From Deltaproteobacteria bacterium UBA2409 (lineage in GTDB: Bacteria > Bdellovibrionota_C > UBA2361 > DDRT01), in assembly GCA_002343185.1 (NCBI GenBank), contig DDRT01000013.1:224231-288230 (forward strand): DNA of 64,000 bases. Direction: 5' to 3'. The notes beneath the pieces are model-generated. The model saw only the letters and a program-made list of their open reading frames with translations. It made no database searches and was not told the origin of the DNA. Below are positions 1-9,700 of the stretch, one piece after another. Positions within the stretch are counted from its first letter, which is position 1. Every line of letters starts with the position of its first letter. The position numbers were made by a program, and so were the translations under genes.

Positions 1-392
1 ACAACTACAGCTACATCGCTGATATTTGGATTTCTCTTTATAAGAGCAGCCAACTGAAGTGAAAGCGCATAATCACCTCTAAGAGCCTCTACTCCCTTAC
101 TTGCAGGTAGTAGTGAGCTTGGATTAACAATCGATTCTAAGGTTGATTTGTTCCTATCAGGAAGCCCTTTAGAGTCTATTATGCTTACAGCTTCTTGATA
201 ATATGCATCATCAATAAGAACTTTAAACTTGCCTCGAGCTCCACTTTCACTTGCTGCCTCTGCAGTGATACCAGCCCTAAAGAGAACAGCTACAATTTTA
301 TTTGCTTCGGACTGATCTATACCAGACACTAGAGTACGCTCCTGACACCCTAGTAAAAAAACTGAAAAGGCCGCTACTTTAAGAATCCACAT
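1..392 (-). CDS. sctJ: Type III secretion inner-membrane ring lipoprotein SctJ (YscJ/HrcJ/PrgK family), cut by window edge
   Basis: The minus strand reads open from an ATG at 392 to the window edge (130 codons). It begins with a lipoprotein signal ending in LLGC, followed by a GIDQSEANKIV stretch, then KGLPD, then LRGDYALSLQLAALIKR and NISDVAVVV. This order matches the YscJ/SctJ family: lipobox, a G-L/I-S-x-x-E-A-N motif, an alpha/beta ring-building domain, then the second ring motif. SctJ forms the inner-membrane MS-ring-like base of the injectisome, next to SctD. The start overlaps the end of the upstream FHA gene by 14 bases, so the two are probably translationally coupled. The C-terminal ring domain and membrane anchor lie outside the window. 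A flagellar FliF is less likely because of the lipobox and the short N-terminus. Confidence 0.82.
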   Translation of the reverse strand, partial: MWILKVAAFSVFLLGCQERTLVSGIDQSEANKIVAVLFRAGITAEAASESGARGKFKVLIDDAYYQEAVSIIDSKGLPDRNKSTLESIVNPSSLLPASKGVEALRGDYALSLQLAALIKRNPNISDVAVV

Positions 393-1284
393 CAGGTAGT
401 AATGAAACTATAAATTCAACATTTCCGAAACGTACTGAATCGCCATGGAAAAGCTCTACAGAATCAATCTCCTGTTTAAATTCGGTGCTGCCAGCTCTTC
501 TCACAAATACTCCTGTTTCGCTGACTAAGTCTTGTACAACCAGTCCAGACTCTATTACCACGAGGGCGTGAGGAGATGAAATAGACTCATCATTTAAAAC
601 TAAATCAGCACCCCTTACATTAGCACTTGTTATAAAAAATCTTCCCTCACGAAGCTCAACAGCGGCTCCTTCTGGAGATGCAAAGCTGACAAACCAACCA
701 TATAGCCTTCCAGGTGCTGATGTCCCTTTTTTCTTAGGTGCAGCCTTTGGTGGAGCAACTTTTTTTGGCTCAGGCTCTCTTTTAATCTCAGGTTTTGTCT
801 CTTTTGCTTTAAAAGTCAGTCCAGCTTTTTTTGGTTGAGGTGCTGCTGCTTTTTTTACAGGTGGTGGTGGAGGTGGTGGAGTTTCCTCAATTATCTCCTC
901 TTCAGCCTCTTCTTCCTGAGTCTCTTCCTCTTGATCTTCATCACTAAGACCTAAAATATCCTCTAACTCTTCTTCATCGTCATCGTCGTCGTTATCATCA
1001 TCAAAGTCTTCAAGATACTGACTCAGCGGATCCTCTTCTTCTTTGATAGGGGCAGCCTTTGGAGCTTCCTCCTCTCTTACCTGTTCGATAGCCTGAACTA
1101 CTTCACTCTCAGTGCCAAGAGTTGTGTGTTGTCTTACTCGGCTGCCGTTTTTAGGCTCTTCCTCTGCCTTTTTTGGCGCCTCAGCCTCGAGTGCGCTTCC
1201 GCACATTCTGCAACGATTTGATGTAGCAGGTACAAGGCTTCTACAAGCCGGGCATCTTACAAAACTTAACTCTGTGCTATCCAT
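379..1284 (-). CDS. Zinc-ribbon, acidic/proline-rich linker and C-terminal FHA domain protein
   Basis: A 301-residue cytoplasmic protein. Residues 11-28 form a small zinc ribbon (C11, C14, C25, C28). A highly acidic low-complexity stretch follows (about 84-136), then seven prolines and a Lys/Pro/Ala-rich segment. The C-terminus (about 205-297) is an FHA domain with the S-S-P-H core and a terminal beta-rich GDSVRFGNVEF segment. FHA domains bind phosphothreonine or act as structural modules, including in SctD of type III systems. The gene lies between a triple-FHA gene and sctJ on the same strand, with GGGAGG five bases before the ATG. It has no membrane segment, so it is not a canonical SctD. 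Its role is unknown; a cytosolic adaptor for the secretion locus is an inference. Confidence 0.75.
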   Translation of the reverse strand: MDSTELSFVRCPACRSLVPATSNRCRMCGSALEAEAPKKAEEEPKNGSRVRQHTTLGTESEVVQAIEQVREEEAPKAAPIKEEEDPLSQYLEDFDDDNDDDDDEEELEDILGLSDEDQEEETQEEEAEEEIIEETPPPPPPPVKKAAAPQPKKAGLTFKAKETKPEIKREPEPKKVAPPKAAPKKKGTSAPGRLYGWFVSFASPEGAAVELREGRFFITSANVRGADLVLNDESISSPHALVVIESGLVVQDLVSETGVFVRRAGSTEFKQEIDSVELFHGDSVRFGNVEFIVSLLPDVDS

Positions 1285-1306
1285 GGGAACCTCCCAAAAA
1301 CCATTC

Positions 1307-2563
1307 TTAATTAAAAATCAACGGTACTACCAGTAAAACAATCACTCCTACTACAGCTATAGCCGTAACTCCTAAAACCGCGAGCATTGTTCTTGATCCC
1401 GGTTTAATAGGAGATGAGACGGTTGGCTCATTCACCACCTCTTGAGATGCTGGAAGTTCCTGATTTGCTGCAACTCTTGAAAAAGCTTCTCCACTTCCCC
1501 CTACTGCAGAGAAACGCTGTTCGTCTTCTACTGAAAAACAAAGGGCAATGGTGACTCCTCCTCCCAGTTCAAGCACTTTAGGCTCTTTATTAGCTTCAAG
1601 AAAATCTCCTTTCCTTAAAATCTTTCCATCAACCGAGGTACCGTTTGTACTCTGATCCCTAACTATCACAGAGCCATCATCTTGAAGCTGTATCGTGCAG
1701 TGTACCCTTGATATGTGAGGTGCCCCTATCCACATATCACAAGAAGGATCTCGACCTACTTTTAGTATATTGCCAGGTATCATTAGAACTCTTGCTGGAC
1801 GGGCAACATCTGATAGTGAAAGTAATGCTGGGAAAGCGGATCTTTGTAATGTTGGAGGACGTTGCTCGATTTCGGTAGCTCCACTCCCTCCTAGCTCTTT
1901 TAGTTCCTCTGCAGAGGATACTCCAAATACTACAGTCTCACTTCCAAGTTGGATAGGCGCCCCAGGATCTACGTTTACTCGACCCGATATCTGATTGCTT
2001 CCAACGAAAGTTCCATTTGTGGAACCTAGATCTTCAACCCAAAACATTCCATTTTCAAACCCGATTCTTGCATGAAGGGCTGATATATCGGTTGTGTCTA
2101 ATCTCAGTTGTGCCTGTCTGCCTCGTCCTATATCTACACTTTGTCCTTCATGGAATGAGACGACAATACTTGGATTCTGAGGAACTACTAGAGCGGGAAA
2201 GTGTGGTGCGAGCTTACCTGTTGCAGATCGAATCAAGCGAACCCCCGCCTTGTCAGGGCTTTCGCTCTCTTTTGGTAAGAGATCTATATCAAGTGCAACC
2301 AGAAAGAATGAAACTTCTCCGACAGTAATTGCAGCACTTCCATCATACACAGCGCTCTCTGGGTCTTTACCAGGATAAGTAACTTCACACCTAAATTTTC
2401 TCTCGATGGTGCGAGTTAATCTTACTACAGCATTGCTCTCAGAAAGATCTTCAACAACTACATGATTCTTATCTGCGCTACCAATAGTGAGAAAATGCCT
2501 CTTAACAAAAAGCATCTCCGGTGCTGAAGGACTATCTGGAAAACCTATTTCAATTGCAAACAT
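1307..2563 (-). CDS. Triple FHA-domain protein with C-terminal membrane anchor
   Basis: A 418-residue protein with three FHA modules. The first (about 1-95) is degenerate. The second (about 122-212) has the IGRG, S-A-L-H-A and D-L-G-S-T-N-G-T signatures. The third (about 258-348) has VGRDPSC, S-R-V-H and STNGT. After a short linker, residues about 392-416 form one hydrophobic helix and the protein ends right behind it, so the FHA domains should face the cytoplasm. It heads a leftward unit with the zinc-ribbon FHA gene (22-base gap) and sctJ. SctD of type III systems also has a cytoplasmic FHA domain and a membrane helix, but it has a large periplasmic part that is absent here. AAGG lies eight bases before the ATG. 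Confidence 0.8.
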   Translation of the reverse strand: MFAIEIGFPDSPSAPEMLFVKRHFLTIGSADKNHVVVEDLSESNAVVRLTRTIERKFRCEVTYPGKDPESAVYDGSAAITVGEVSFFLVALDIDLLPKESESPDKAGVRLIRSATGKLAPHFPALVVPQNPSIVVSFHEGQSVDIGRGRQAQLRLDTTDISALHARIGFENGMFWVEDLGSTNGTFVGSNQISGRVNVDPGAPIQLGSETVVFGVSSAEELKELGGSGATEIEQRPPTLQRSAFPALLSLSDVARPARVLMIPGNILKVGRDPSCDMWIGAPHISRVHCTIQLQDDGSVIVRDQSTNGTSVDGKILRKGDFLEANKEPKVLELGGGVTIALCFSVEDEQRFSAVGGSGEAFSRVAANQELPASQEVVNEPTVSSPIKPGSRTMLAVLGVTAIAVVGVIVLLVVPLIFN

Positions 2564-2742
2564 GCCCGAAACCTTAACATACTCTCACCTCTATTTGAGT
2601 GCTCAGGTTGTGGATTCTTTTCAAAATTGATGTAAATAACACTTTGTTTTATCAATTAAAACTAGATCGCTAGAAGCGATATTCGAGAGGTAAACATCTT
2701 AACAGTTAGCAAGATAGAGATTTTTTGGATAACCTCAGTACT

Positions 2743-3102
2743 ATGAGAAAGATACTAATCATCGATGACGACATGACCGCACTGGATATTGTGGATTTTC
2801 TTTTCGAGGATAAGGGCTTTTCTGTTCTCAGGGGATCTGATGGGATTTCTGCTCTTGAGGTAATCTCTAAGGAGATGCCGGATATAATTCTTATAGATCT
2901 TATGATGCCAAGAATGAGCGGTCAGGAGTGTGTTAAGGAATTAAGATCAAGAGGAATTACTATTCCTATTATAGCCTTTACAGCTCTCGATGACCCAGAA
3001 GTCCATCAAGAAGCTTTAGATGCAGGATGCAATCTTGTTTTAACAAAGCCTTGTAAACCAGCGTTGCTTGTTCAGCATGTAGAAGAGCTACTTAGTCAGT
3101 AG
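2743..3102 (+). CDS. Single-domain response regulator (CheY-like receiver)
   Basis: A stand-alone receiver of 119 residues. It has the acidic pocket IIDDD near the N-terminus, the phospho-acceptor Asp in LIDLMMP, the switch Thr in AFTALDD and the conserved Lys in LTKPCKP. There is no output domain, so it must act through protein-protein contact. The ATG at 2743 puts the first beta-strand directly at the N-terminus; an in-frame TTG at 2725 would add six residues and neither has a strong ribosome site. The gene is divergent from the triple-FHA gene (about 180 bases between starts) and its 3' end overlaps the convergent small FHA gene by 11 bases. The cognate kinase is not next to it; the hybrid kinase at 61 kb is one candidate, without direct evidence. 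Confidence 0.9.
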   Translation: MRKILIIDDDMTALDIVDFLFEDKGFSVLRGSDGISALEVISKEMPDIILIDLMMPRMSGQECVKELRSRGITIPIIAFTALDDPEVHQEALDAGCNLVLTKPCKPALLVQHVEELLSQ

Positions 3103-3433
3103 AAAGCTTCAGCACTACTTCTCCAAAGACGATCTCATCACCAGGTTTAGCAATTGCCCTTTCTCCGCTGGGGATCTGAAAAAGACTACCGTTATGAAGA
3201 ATGCTGGAGCCGTTAAGGCTTCCAAGATCTTCAACTTCAACACCAGTTTCAAGAAGATAAAGATTAGCGTGCCTTCTTGAAACTTTGGCTGCTGAATCGG
3301 CTTTTGTTAGATCGATCTCTGGATGTAGTCTAGCAGCCTTGTCTGCCCTTCCAACTAAACTGGGAGACTTTGAGAGGATAAAGCTCTCTCCTTGAAATTC
3401 TCCTCTTGATATAATTAAGCTGTATGTCTTCAT
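3092..3433 (-). CDS. Single FHA-domain protein
   Basis: A protein of about 113 residues that is almost entirely one FHA domain: LVGRADK, then VSRRHANLYL, then EDLGSLNGS, then PGDEIVFGEVVLKL. The Arg, Ser-Arg-Arg-His and Asn-Gly residues that contact phosphothreonine peptides are all present, so this one looks competent for binding. ATG at 3433 is preferred; an in-frame TTG lies two codons upstream. The gene runs against the response regulator, with an 11-base overlap of their 3' ends. It is the third FHA gene in 3.5 kb, near a type III secretion gene, which suggests a phospho-dependent assembly or regulatory module. The partner is unknown. Confidence 0.85.
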   Translation of the reverse strand: MKTYSLIISRGEFQGESFILSKSPSLVGRADKAARLHPEIDLTKADSAAKVSRRHANLYLLETGVEVEDLGSLNGSSILHNGSLFQIPSGERAIAKPGDEIVFGEVVLKLSTD

Positions 3434-3628
3434 TTTCAAACGCTGTTATAAAATAATGTAATTTTATTTAAATATTTCCCAAAGTAAATCTATCGGTGTA
3501 CTCTCGCTATCTAACTATATGAAGAAGATCGACACAAGATTCTTCATTTTGGTCTAATTAACGATTTTTATGAAAGTCCAAGCCACATTATCCATCAGAA
3601 CAGGGGCTTCCGGGCTAAGGAGATATCA

Positions 3629-5281
3629 ATGGTTCAACGAATGCTGGTCAATGCAGCACATCATGAAGAATGCAGAATCGCTATTGCAGATGAAAAGACA
3701 CTTCTCGAGTTCGAGGTTGAGTCTACAGCTTCTGTAAAATTAAAGGGCAACATTTATAAAGCAAAGGTGATAAGGGTAGAGCCAAGTCTTCAGGCTGCTT
3801 TTCTCGATATATCTGCCAATAGAAATGGATTCTTGCAGATTCATGATGTTCACCCTAACTGCTTTAGAAGACAGATCAAAAAAGTTCCTCACAATCGAAT
3901 TAATATTCAGGATGTTTTAGCTCCTGGACAGGAACTTGTCGTGCAGGTCGTCAAAGAGGAACGCGAATCAAAGGGAGCTACCCTAACTACCTACCTATCC
4001 TTACCGGGTAGATACACGGTCTTAATGCCAGGATCTGAGCGAGGTGGGGTTTCCAGAAAGATTCAAGATATTGAAACTAGGAGAAGGCTAAAAAATTTGC
4101 GTGATGAGCTTCAGTTGCCAGACGGGATTGGAGTCATTATCAGAACCGCGGGACTAGATCGTTCTATGAGCGAGTTAGCACGAGATGTTTCTCTTCAACT
4201 CAAGCTATGGGAACGAATTCAGGAACAAGCGAAGGAAGCACCATGTCCGACTGTGCTTTATAGAGAAGGAGAACTAGCAAGTAGAGTAATCAGAGATTAT
4301 TTTACACCTGAGGTAATGGAGATAATCGTTGATGATGAACCTACCTATCACAGAATCAGAGATTTCACTGCTCAGACAATGCCCAGATACCGCTCAAGGG
4401 TTAAACTTTATCAACATAAAGATCCTATCTTTAGCCATTACGGACTGGACGAGCAAGTTGCAACCACAAATTTACCAGAAGTAAGCCTTCCATCTGGAGG
4501 CTCAATAGTTATTGAACCATTAGAGGCACTTGTAGCTGTTGATGTTAACTCAGGAAAAGCCACAGCAGGCGAAGGCATTGAAGAAACAGCCTATAGAACT
4601 AATCTTGAAGCTGCTGATGAGATAGCCCGACAACTAAGGCTGAGAGATCTCGGTGGCTTAGTTGTTATCGATTTTATCGATATGAACTCACCAAGGCATA
4701 TACAAAACGTTGAAAAACGTGTCAGACAGGCAGTCAAATTAGACAAAGCTCGAGTTGAGGTTGGTAATATATCTAAATTCGGTCTTCTTGAGATGTCTCG
4801 TCAGAGAATAAGAGCATCCCTTGAGAGCCAAAGTATGACTAAATGTCAGCACTGCCAGGGAACTGGAAGAGTAAGAAATCCAGAGATCGTAGCACTGGAA
4901 GTAATGAGAAAAATTCAAGCAGCTGTAGTTCAGGGTACTGTTGAGCTTATAAAAGCCAGACTATCTCCAGGGCCTGCAATGTTTCTATTAAACAGAAAGA
5001 GAAGGGATATAGCAAAGCTTGAAGGCGAATATGATATACAGATATTGATAGTTGCTGATGCAAGACTTAGAGCTGATGAGTATGAGTTTGAGATCGAGGA
5101 ATCTCAAGTCAAAGCAGATGATATCTCTGATAAACCTACCGTCTTAGAAACCGATGAGCCAGATGAAGTCAAAACTTCTGCTAAAGAAAGTGTAGTCGAA
5201 AGATTACGAAGAATAAGAGAGAACCGAAAAAGAAAAAAGGCTCTTAGAGATGAGGCTACCCCTGCTGAGGAGCCTGCTTAA
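3629..5281 (+). CDS. rng: Ribonuclease E/G family endoribonuclease
   Basis: A 550-residue single-strand-specific endoribonuclease for rRNA and mRNA processing. An S1 domain lies at about 38-120, interrupted as usual in this family. The DNase-I-like catalytic domain contains D305 in DVNSGK and D348 in VVIDFIDM, which bind the catalytic magnesium. The zinc-link cysteines C406 and C409 sit in KCQHC and would hold the dimer. A short small domain and a basic/acidic tail follow. The length fits RNase G or the compact RNase E/G of deltaproteobacteria; the long degradosome scaffold of E. coli RNase E is absent. AAGGAG precedes the ATG by six bases. The gene appears monocistronic and is followed by a palindromic repeat that can act as a terminator. 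Confidence 0.93.
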   Translation: MVQRMLVNAAHHEECRIAIADEKTLLEFEVESTASVKLKGNIYKAKVIRVEPSLQAAFLDISANRNGFLQIHDVHPNCFRRQIKKVPHNRINIQDVLAPGQELVVQVVKEERESKGATLTTYLSLPGRYTVLMPGSERGGVSRKIQDIETRRRLKNLRDELQLPDGIGVIIRTAGLDRSMSELARDVSLQLKLWERIQEQAKEAPCPTVLYREGELASRVIRDYFTPEVMEIIVDDEPTYHRIRDFTAQTMPRYRSRVKLYQHKDPIFSHYGLDEQVATTNLPEVSLPSGGSIVIEPLEALVAVDVNSGKATAGEGIEETAYRTNLEAADEIARQLRLRDLGGLVVIDFIDMNSPRHIQNVEKRVRQAVKLDKARVEVGNISKFGLLEMSRQRIRASLESQSMTKCQHCQGTGRVRNPEIVALEVMRKIQAAVVQGTVELIKARLSPGPAMFLLNRKRRDIAKLEGEYDIQILIVADARLRADEYEFEIEESQVKADDISDKPTVLETDEPDEVKTSAKESVVERLRRIRENRKRKKALRDEATPAEEPA

Positions 5282-5310
5282 GATATTTGAAAAAAGGTTA
5301 ACTTTTTTTA

Positions 5311-5456
5311 CTTGGGGGTCAGGATACTTGGGGGTCAGGCCGAAAGGCCTGACCAGGCAAAGGCTAGCAGCTGCCTGGTCAGGCCTTTCGGCCTGACCCC
5401 TGTATTCTTTCTTCGTCTGCTTGCGCAGACGATAGATCCTTCCGGCCTGACCCCTC
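5311..5456. repeat. CTTGGGGGTCAGG palindromic element, copy 1 (with hairpin module)
   Basis: The left end CTTGGGGGTCAGG occurs twice (5311 and 5327). From 5331 to 5400 lies a near-perfect inverted repeat with a stem of about 29 bases around AAGGCTAGCAGC. A second part (about 5401-5456) carries a TCGTCTGC..GCAGACGA hairpin and a further GGCCTGACCCC end. It lies between rng and the next gene and could form a strong RNA hairpin in either direction. Confidence 0.9.
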
Positions 5457-5495
5457 CCCCTTTGCCGGAACCAGCTTTGATTGTACTCTAATCAT

Positions 5496-5993
5496 GTGAG
5501 ACTTCTTTTCCTTACTCTATTCATATCCATCTCTCTTGCCGAGCAGGTATCCGTTTCAAAGCAGATCCCTTATATTAAAAAAGTATGTGCTGTATTTGAA
5601 CGAGATGGTAGAGCAGAATTCGTATTTGAACTTTTAAGCAAGACTCCTCTTAAAGATCCAAGTTGCCCTGCATGCTCACCTCTTACAATAGCCTTAAAGG
5701 CGTCCTGTAGGCCTGACAAGGGAGAGCCAGCAAAAAAACAAAGAGATCCACACCCATCTTTACTTTATTGGACCACTATACTTGGTGATAGCATTAACGA
5801 TGATAGAAAATCAGGATATATCTGGCAGGCTTTTGAAAAATTGTTATTTTTACTAACTGGGGATTTTCCTGATCGACCTCCTGCAGAAAGAGAATATTTT
5901 GAGACATTTAGACATTATTTAATTATCAATAAAAAAACTGATGATAAGCCACTGGAAATTCCAACAGTTAATGTAGGATCGCTTTTTGAGTAA
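5496..5993 (+). CDS. Small secreted protein of unknown function
   Basis: I do not recognise the family. The GTG at 5496 gives a clean Sec-type signal (MRLLFLTLFISISLAEQ) and a mature protein of about 148 residues; an in-frame TTG at 5481 would put polar residues in front of the signal and is less likely. The mature part has cysteines grouped at about 30 (VCAVF) and 50-70 (SCPACS, ASCRP), which could form disulfides in the periplasm. The C-terminal half is mixed and charged, with an aromatic segment around WTTILGDS. It stands alone between two palindromic repeat copies. Coding status is supported by the long open frame and signal peptide; the function is unknown. Confidence 0.6.
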   Translation: MRLLFLTLFISISLAEQVSVSKQIPYIKKVCAVFERDGRAEFVFELLSKTPLKDPSCPACSPLTIALKASCRPDKGEPAKKQRDPHPSLLYWTTILGDSINDDRKSGYIWQAFEKLLFLLTGDFPDRPPAEREYFETFRHYLIINKKTDDKPLEIPTVNVGSLFE

Positions 5994-6007
5994 TTCCAAT
6001 TATTGCC

Positions 6008-6040
6008 TTGTTTAGGTCAGGCTAAAAACCTGACCAGACA
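6008..6040. repeat. Fragment of the GTCAGG palindromic element, copy 2
   Basis: GGTCAGG..CCTGACC forms a seven-base-pair hairpin followed by AGACAG, matching the inner part of the other copies but lacking both outer ends. It sits between two convergent genes and may terminate transcription from both sides. Confidence 0.6.
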
Positions 6041-6052
6041 GATTTACTCATA

Positions 6053-6718
6053 CTATCTCCCCTGTGCCGAGGCACCACTTCTTCTTTTTAATAACTCTTT
6101 AATGATCGATTTTACTTTCTTAATCGATGATGTGAGAAGTTTTTTAAATCTGCTAGATTTTTTCGGATTAATAGGACTTTCCTCCTGACTTTGCTGCTCT
6201 AAAAACTCCTCTACTTTCTTCTTTGTTTCAATATTTCTGTTATGGCGGTCTGATTTTACCTCTTTGTCTTTTATGAAATTTACAACCTCTCTAACCCTAA
6301 GTTGAGTTTGCTGGGCCTGAAGTTTTGCCTCCTGATTTTCTGCTTCTTTTTTAGCTTTATGATCATCAGTATCCCTTGCCTGATATTTTGCTTCAGAGAC
6401 CGTTTTAGCTTTTGGTTGATGTTCTTCATTAGGGTTTAGATCTGCTCCAGGTTTAGACATATCAGCCCTTGGAACCTCTTTGTAGTCGACAGCAGCAGTC
6501 ATGCTCTGTTTTCCTTCCTTAATTATGCTATCTGCCTGGACTGAGTTTAGTTTTCTAAGCTCAAAAGCAAGCTCCCCCATGCTTATCTTACCCTTCAGAT
6601 ACTTATCGATTAGGGAGTTAGAATTTGTACCTTCACGCAAAGAGTCCCTAAGGGAGGAATGCCCACCAATCCCTAGATTTTTAGGTTCATCAATCTTTTC
6701 ATCAAGCTTAGGCTTCAC
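6053..6718 (-). CDS. Charged, probably coiled-coil protein of unknown function
   Basis: A 221-residue, highly hydrophilic protein rich in Lys, Glu, Gln and Ala. There is no signal peptide or membrane segment. Residues about 30-65 are more ordered (DKYLKGKISMGELAFELRK), the middle is a likely coiled coil (EAKYQARDTDDHKAKKEAENQEAKLQAQQ), and the C-terminus is strongly basic (SRFKKLLTSSIKKVKSII). The start appears to be GTG at 6718 with no clear ribosome site. It is divergent from the 1042-residue mTERF-like gene, 76 bases apart, so they may share a control region. A heteropolymer-like, soluble, basic-tailed protein near a type III locus could be a secreted substrate, but this is speculation. 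Confidence 0.55.
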   Translation of the reverse strand: MKPKLDEKIDEPKNLGIGGHSSLRDSLREGTNSNSLIDKYLKGKISMGELAFELRKLNSVQADSIIKEGKQSMTAAVDYKEVPRADMSKPGADLNPNEEHQPKAKTVSEAKYQARDTDDHKAKKEAENQEAKLQAQQTQLRVREVVNFIKDKEVKSDRHNRNIETKKKVEEFLEQQSQEESPINPKKSSRFKKLLTSSIKKVKSIIKELLKRRSGASAQGR

Positions 6719-6794
6719 TGCTATTAATAGTTATGATGTTTTTTCTTAGATCTGTGTCACAGAACACATTAACTAGCTAATAACACTTAGAAGT

Positions 6795-9700
6795 ATGCAC
6801 ATAGTAGGACTCCCTTATCCAGACAAGCTACCTGAGGTGGTAGTACCAGAACTTAAAACCCTTGGTGAGAAGATCTACTATGCTAAGATCACCCCCCAAG
6901 AGCTTCACTACGAGCTGAATAAACAATTTAGGGCCACAGAGCGAACTCTTAATGACCTGATTCAAATTGTAACTAAGGAAGAGATTGGGTGCTCAATTCA
7001 AAGCCATCCTGATTACTTTGAAGTTAGTGTGCTTAATTTGCCATCTAAAGTAACTTTTGTCCTTTATAAAGATGACCTCTACGTTCCAGAGTACCTAAAA
7101 CCAGGCGAACTTAAATTTGATCAATCGGGTTCATTTTCATCTACCGAAAATCTACTCACATTAGGGCGGGCTATTTTTTTGTCTGCTTTGGGAAATGAGG
7201 ATGCTAAAAGGTATCTATTAGAGCTTCCAAGGCCAATTGGAACTGATTATGCACCAAACACCGTAAGGGAGGTTCAAAAATCAATTGGAAGCTTTGCTAC
7301 TAGCCTTGCCTTCGCTGCACTAAAAGTCATAAAGGAAAAAAAAGTTTTAATTACAGATGATAGTGAGATCAAAGCCAGGCTACATAGACTTCAAGTTATT
7401 GGATTAGGGGAAAGCTATAGCTTTAAGGATTATGTAGGAGATATGACCGATCTCGTTAAGATAATTATAAAAGCTATTCCTGATCGAATCCTAAAGGGTA
7501 CCGATCTACGTGAAAGAAGAGACTCGCTTGAAGAGTTCTATCAACACATTACCTCTAAAAATAAGTCCTCTTGTCCTAAAGGAAATCCACATATCAACTA
7601 TCTTCACCTTCTTGAAGTGGCGATATCTTGTGGAGAAGCACAGCATTTAGCCATCATTGATAACCCCTCATGGACTATGATTTTCAAGTCACCTTTAAGA
7701 GCTACAAGTCCAGTAAAAATTGAGGAGAAAAAGTTTAGGGATTATAGAGGCTGCATTAAGCAGATGATGGGAGATCTGGTAGCTTCTCCTGAATTTCAAA
7801 CTCTTGAGGATGATTCAATAAAAGCTCTCCGGTTACCAGCAAATAAAGAGGTAACCGATGAGGTATTGGTTGCAGAAACTGCTGCATACTGGGCTAACGA
7901 ACTTGTTACAACACTAAATAGAGCTAAATCAAATGAATGGGATAGAGCAAAAGTGGCCGTAGTTATACTAAACCTATATCCTGCCTTAGCTCTACTTGCT
8001 GATATTACTCAATCGGCCTCATCTGAGGCTGCGTATCTAAAAGGAAGAGATCTTTATATTGCTGCAAATTGTATGGATCAGATTCCTGGGGATGCCATTC
8101 CAGCTTTGAAAATAGTTGCTGGACAGATTGCAAAATATACAGGGGCATCTTCCTTTGAAACCTTTGAAGATCTTAATCTGTGGGCTTATTACAACTCGGC
8201 TCAAACCAATGAGCCCCTTACTACTCCACCCTGGTTTGCTCCATATGAGTATACTGAAGCCTCAAAGCAATTATTTGACCATCTTCTAAATCCAAAAGGA
8301 TTTACGAAAGACTACACTGAAGGAGTTTCTCACATTAAGGAGCAAGCCATATTAGAGGCGAGATTAATATCTTGCTTAAACTCAGGAAGCTCAAAGCCAT
8401 TTATCGAACTAGCAACTGAGCTTGGAATAACTCATGACCAGTCAATTAAAGAACTAGTTTTTGCAGTAATTGATCAAGGAAAGAAAGGTTTCTTTGCTTC
8501 TGAATTTGAAACACGTTCACAATTTGGAGGAGGTCCAAACGGCACATTAACTGATCAACAAAGAATCAGGTTAAACAAAATCCGCTCTGATTTAGAAAAA
8601 GCTATAACACCTAAAGAAACTCCTATAGAACAAATAAAAGGTGAGGTCGAGGAGCAACAGACATTACAACTCCACTTAACCTCCTGGGGACTTACTGAGA
8701 AAGCTATTAAAAGAATCTTAACTGAAAATCCTGAGCTAGCTAATATTGTTTTTAGAAAAACTAATATTCAAATAGATCAGATCTTCACACCTGAACAAAT
8801 TGAGAAGATAGCTTCTAATTCTCCTGAGCTCTTTGAGCAAATAGCTAAAGGAGCTTTGAGTGAGGATAAATTAAGGTTAATTGAAGAAAACTTAGACCAG
8901 GTGCTTTCAGGCAAGATAAAGATATCACTTGCAAAACGATTAAGCTGGGATGGGGGTAAGAGACAATATAAGAGCCATCCACAAGACTCGAAACTTGTTG
9001 ATACTTTAGCAGAGAGAAGTAAAAGTTTTAAGCTAAATTTGAGACTTTTAGATGATCCATCAGGCTTAATAGAAGCCGCAACAACTCTTGACCGATTTGG
9101 GTTATCAAACGTAGAGATCCTTCAGGTCTTTGATAAAAACCCTAAGCTATATCTCCCAACTGATAAGGGAGCTAGAACTTTTGGTGACTTCTTTTATCAT
9201 GATTATTTAGAGATTATGCTCACGCGGTTCCAGTACAGTGAATCAGATATAAAAAGATTTATTCTAAAGCATCCTCAATCCTTAACACCAGAGTTTAGAG
9301 CTACTGTAGAGGCTTTAACTGAGCTATACACCGAGAGACATTTACTAGCCGAGCTTCCTAAGGCCATAAAACGACATAAATCACTAGTTACGACCCCAAT
9401 TGAAAAAATTAATGAGAAGTTAGAAAGAGTTGAGACCCTGCTCTTAAGATTTGGGGTTAAACCACATGAGAAATATATAGATGGCTCAAAACTTCCTGAA
9501 ATCACACCTCTAAGCCTTTCTGATCAAGTTTTAGCATTTCACCCAGAGCTTCTTGAATTTAATGGAGATAGAGCAAAAACTATTCTTTCTATGCTTACGA
9601 GTGAGTTCGAAGATTTAGATCTAAAAGATGTTGCTAGAGCATGTGATCTAAATCCTGTTGTTCTTGAAGCTGCGTTCAAGCATCCGGCAAAAAATGGCGA

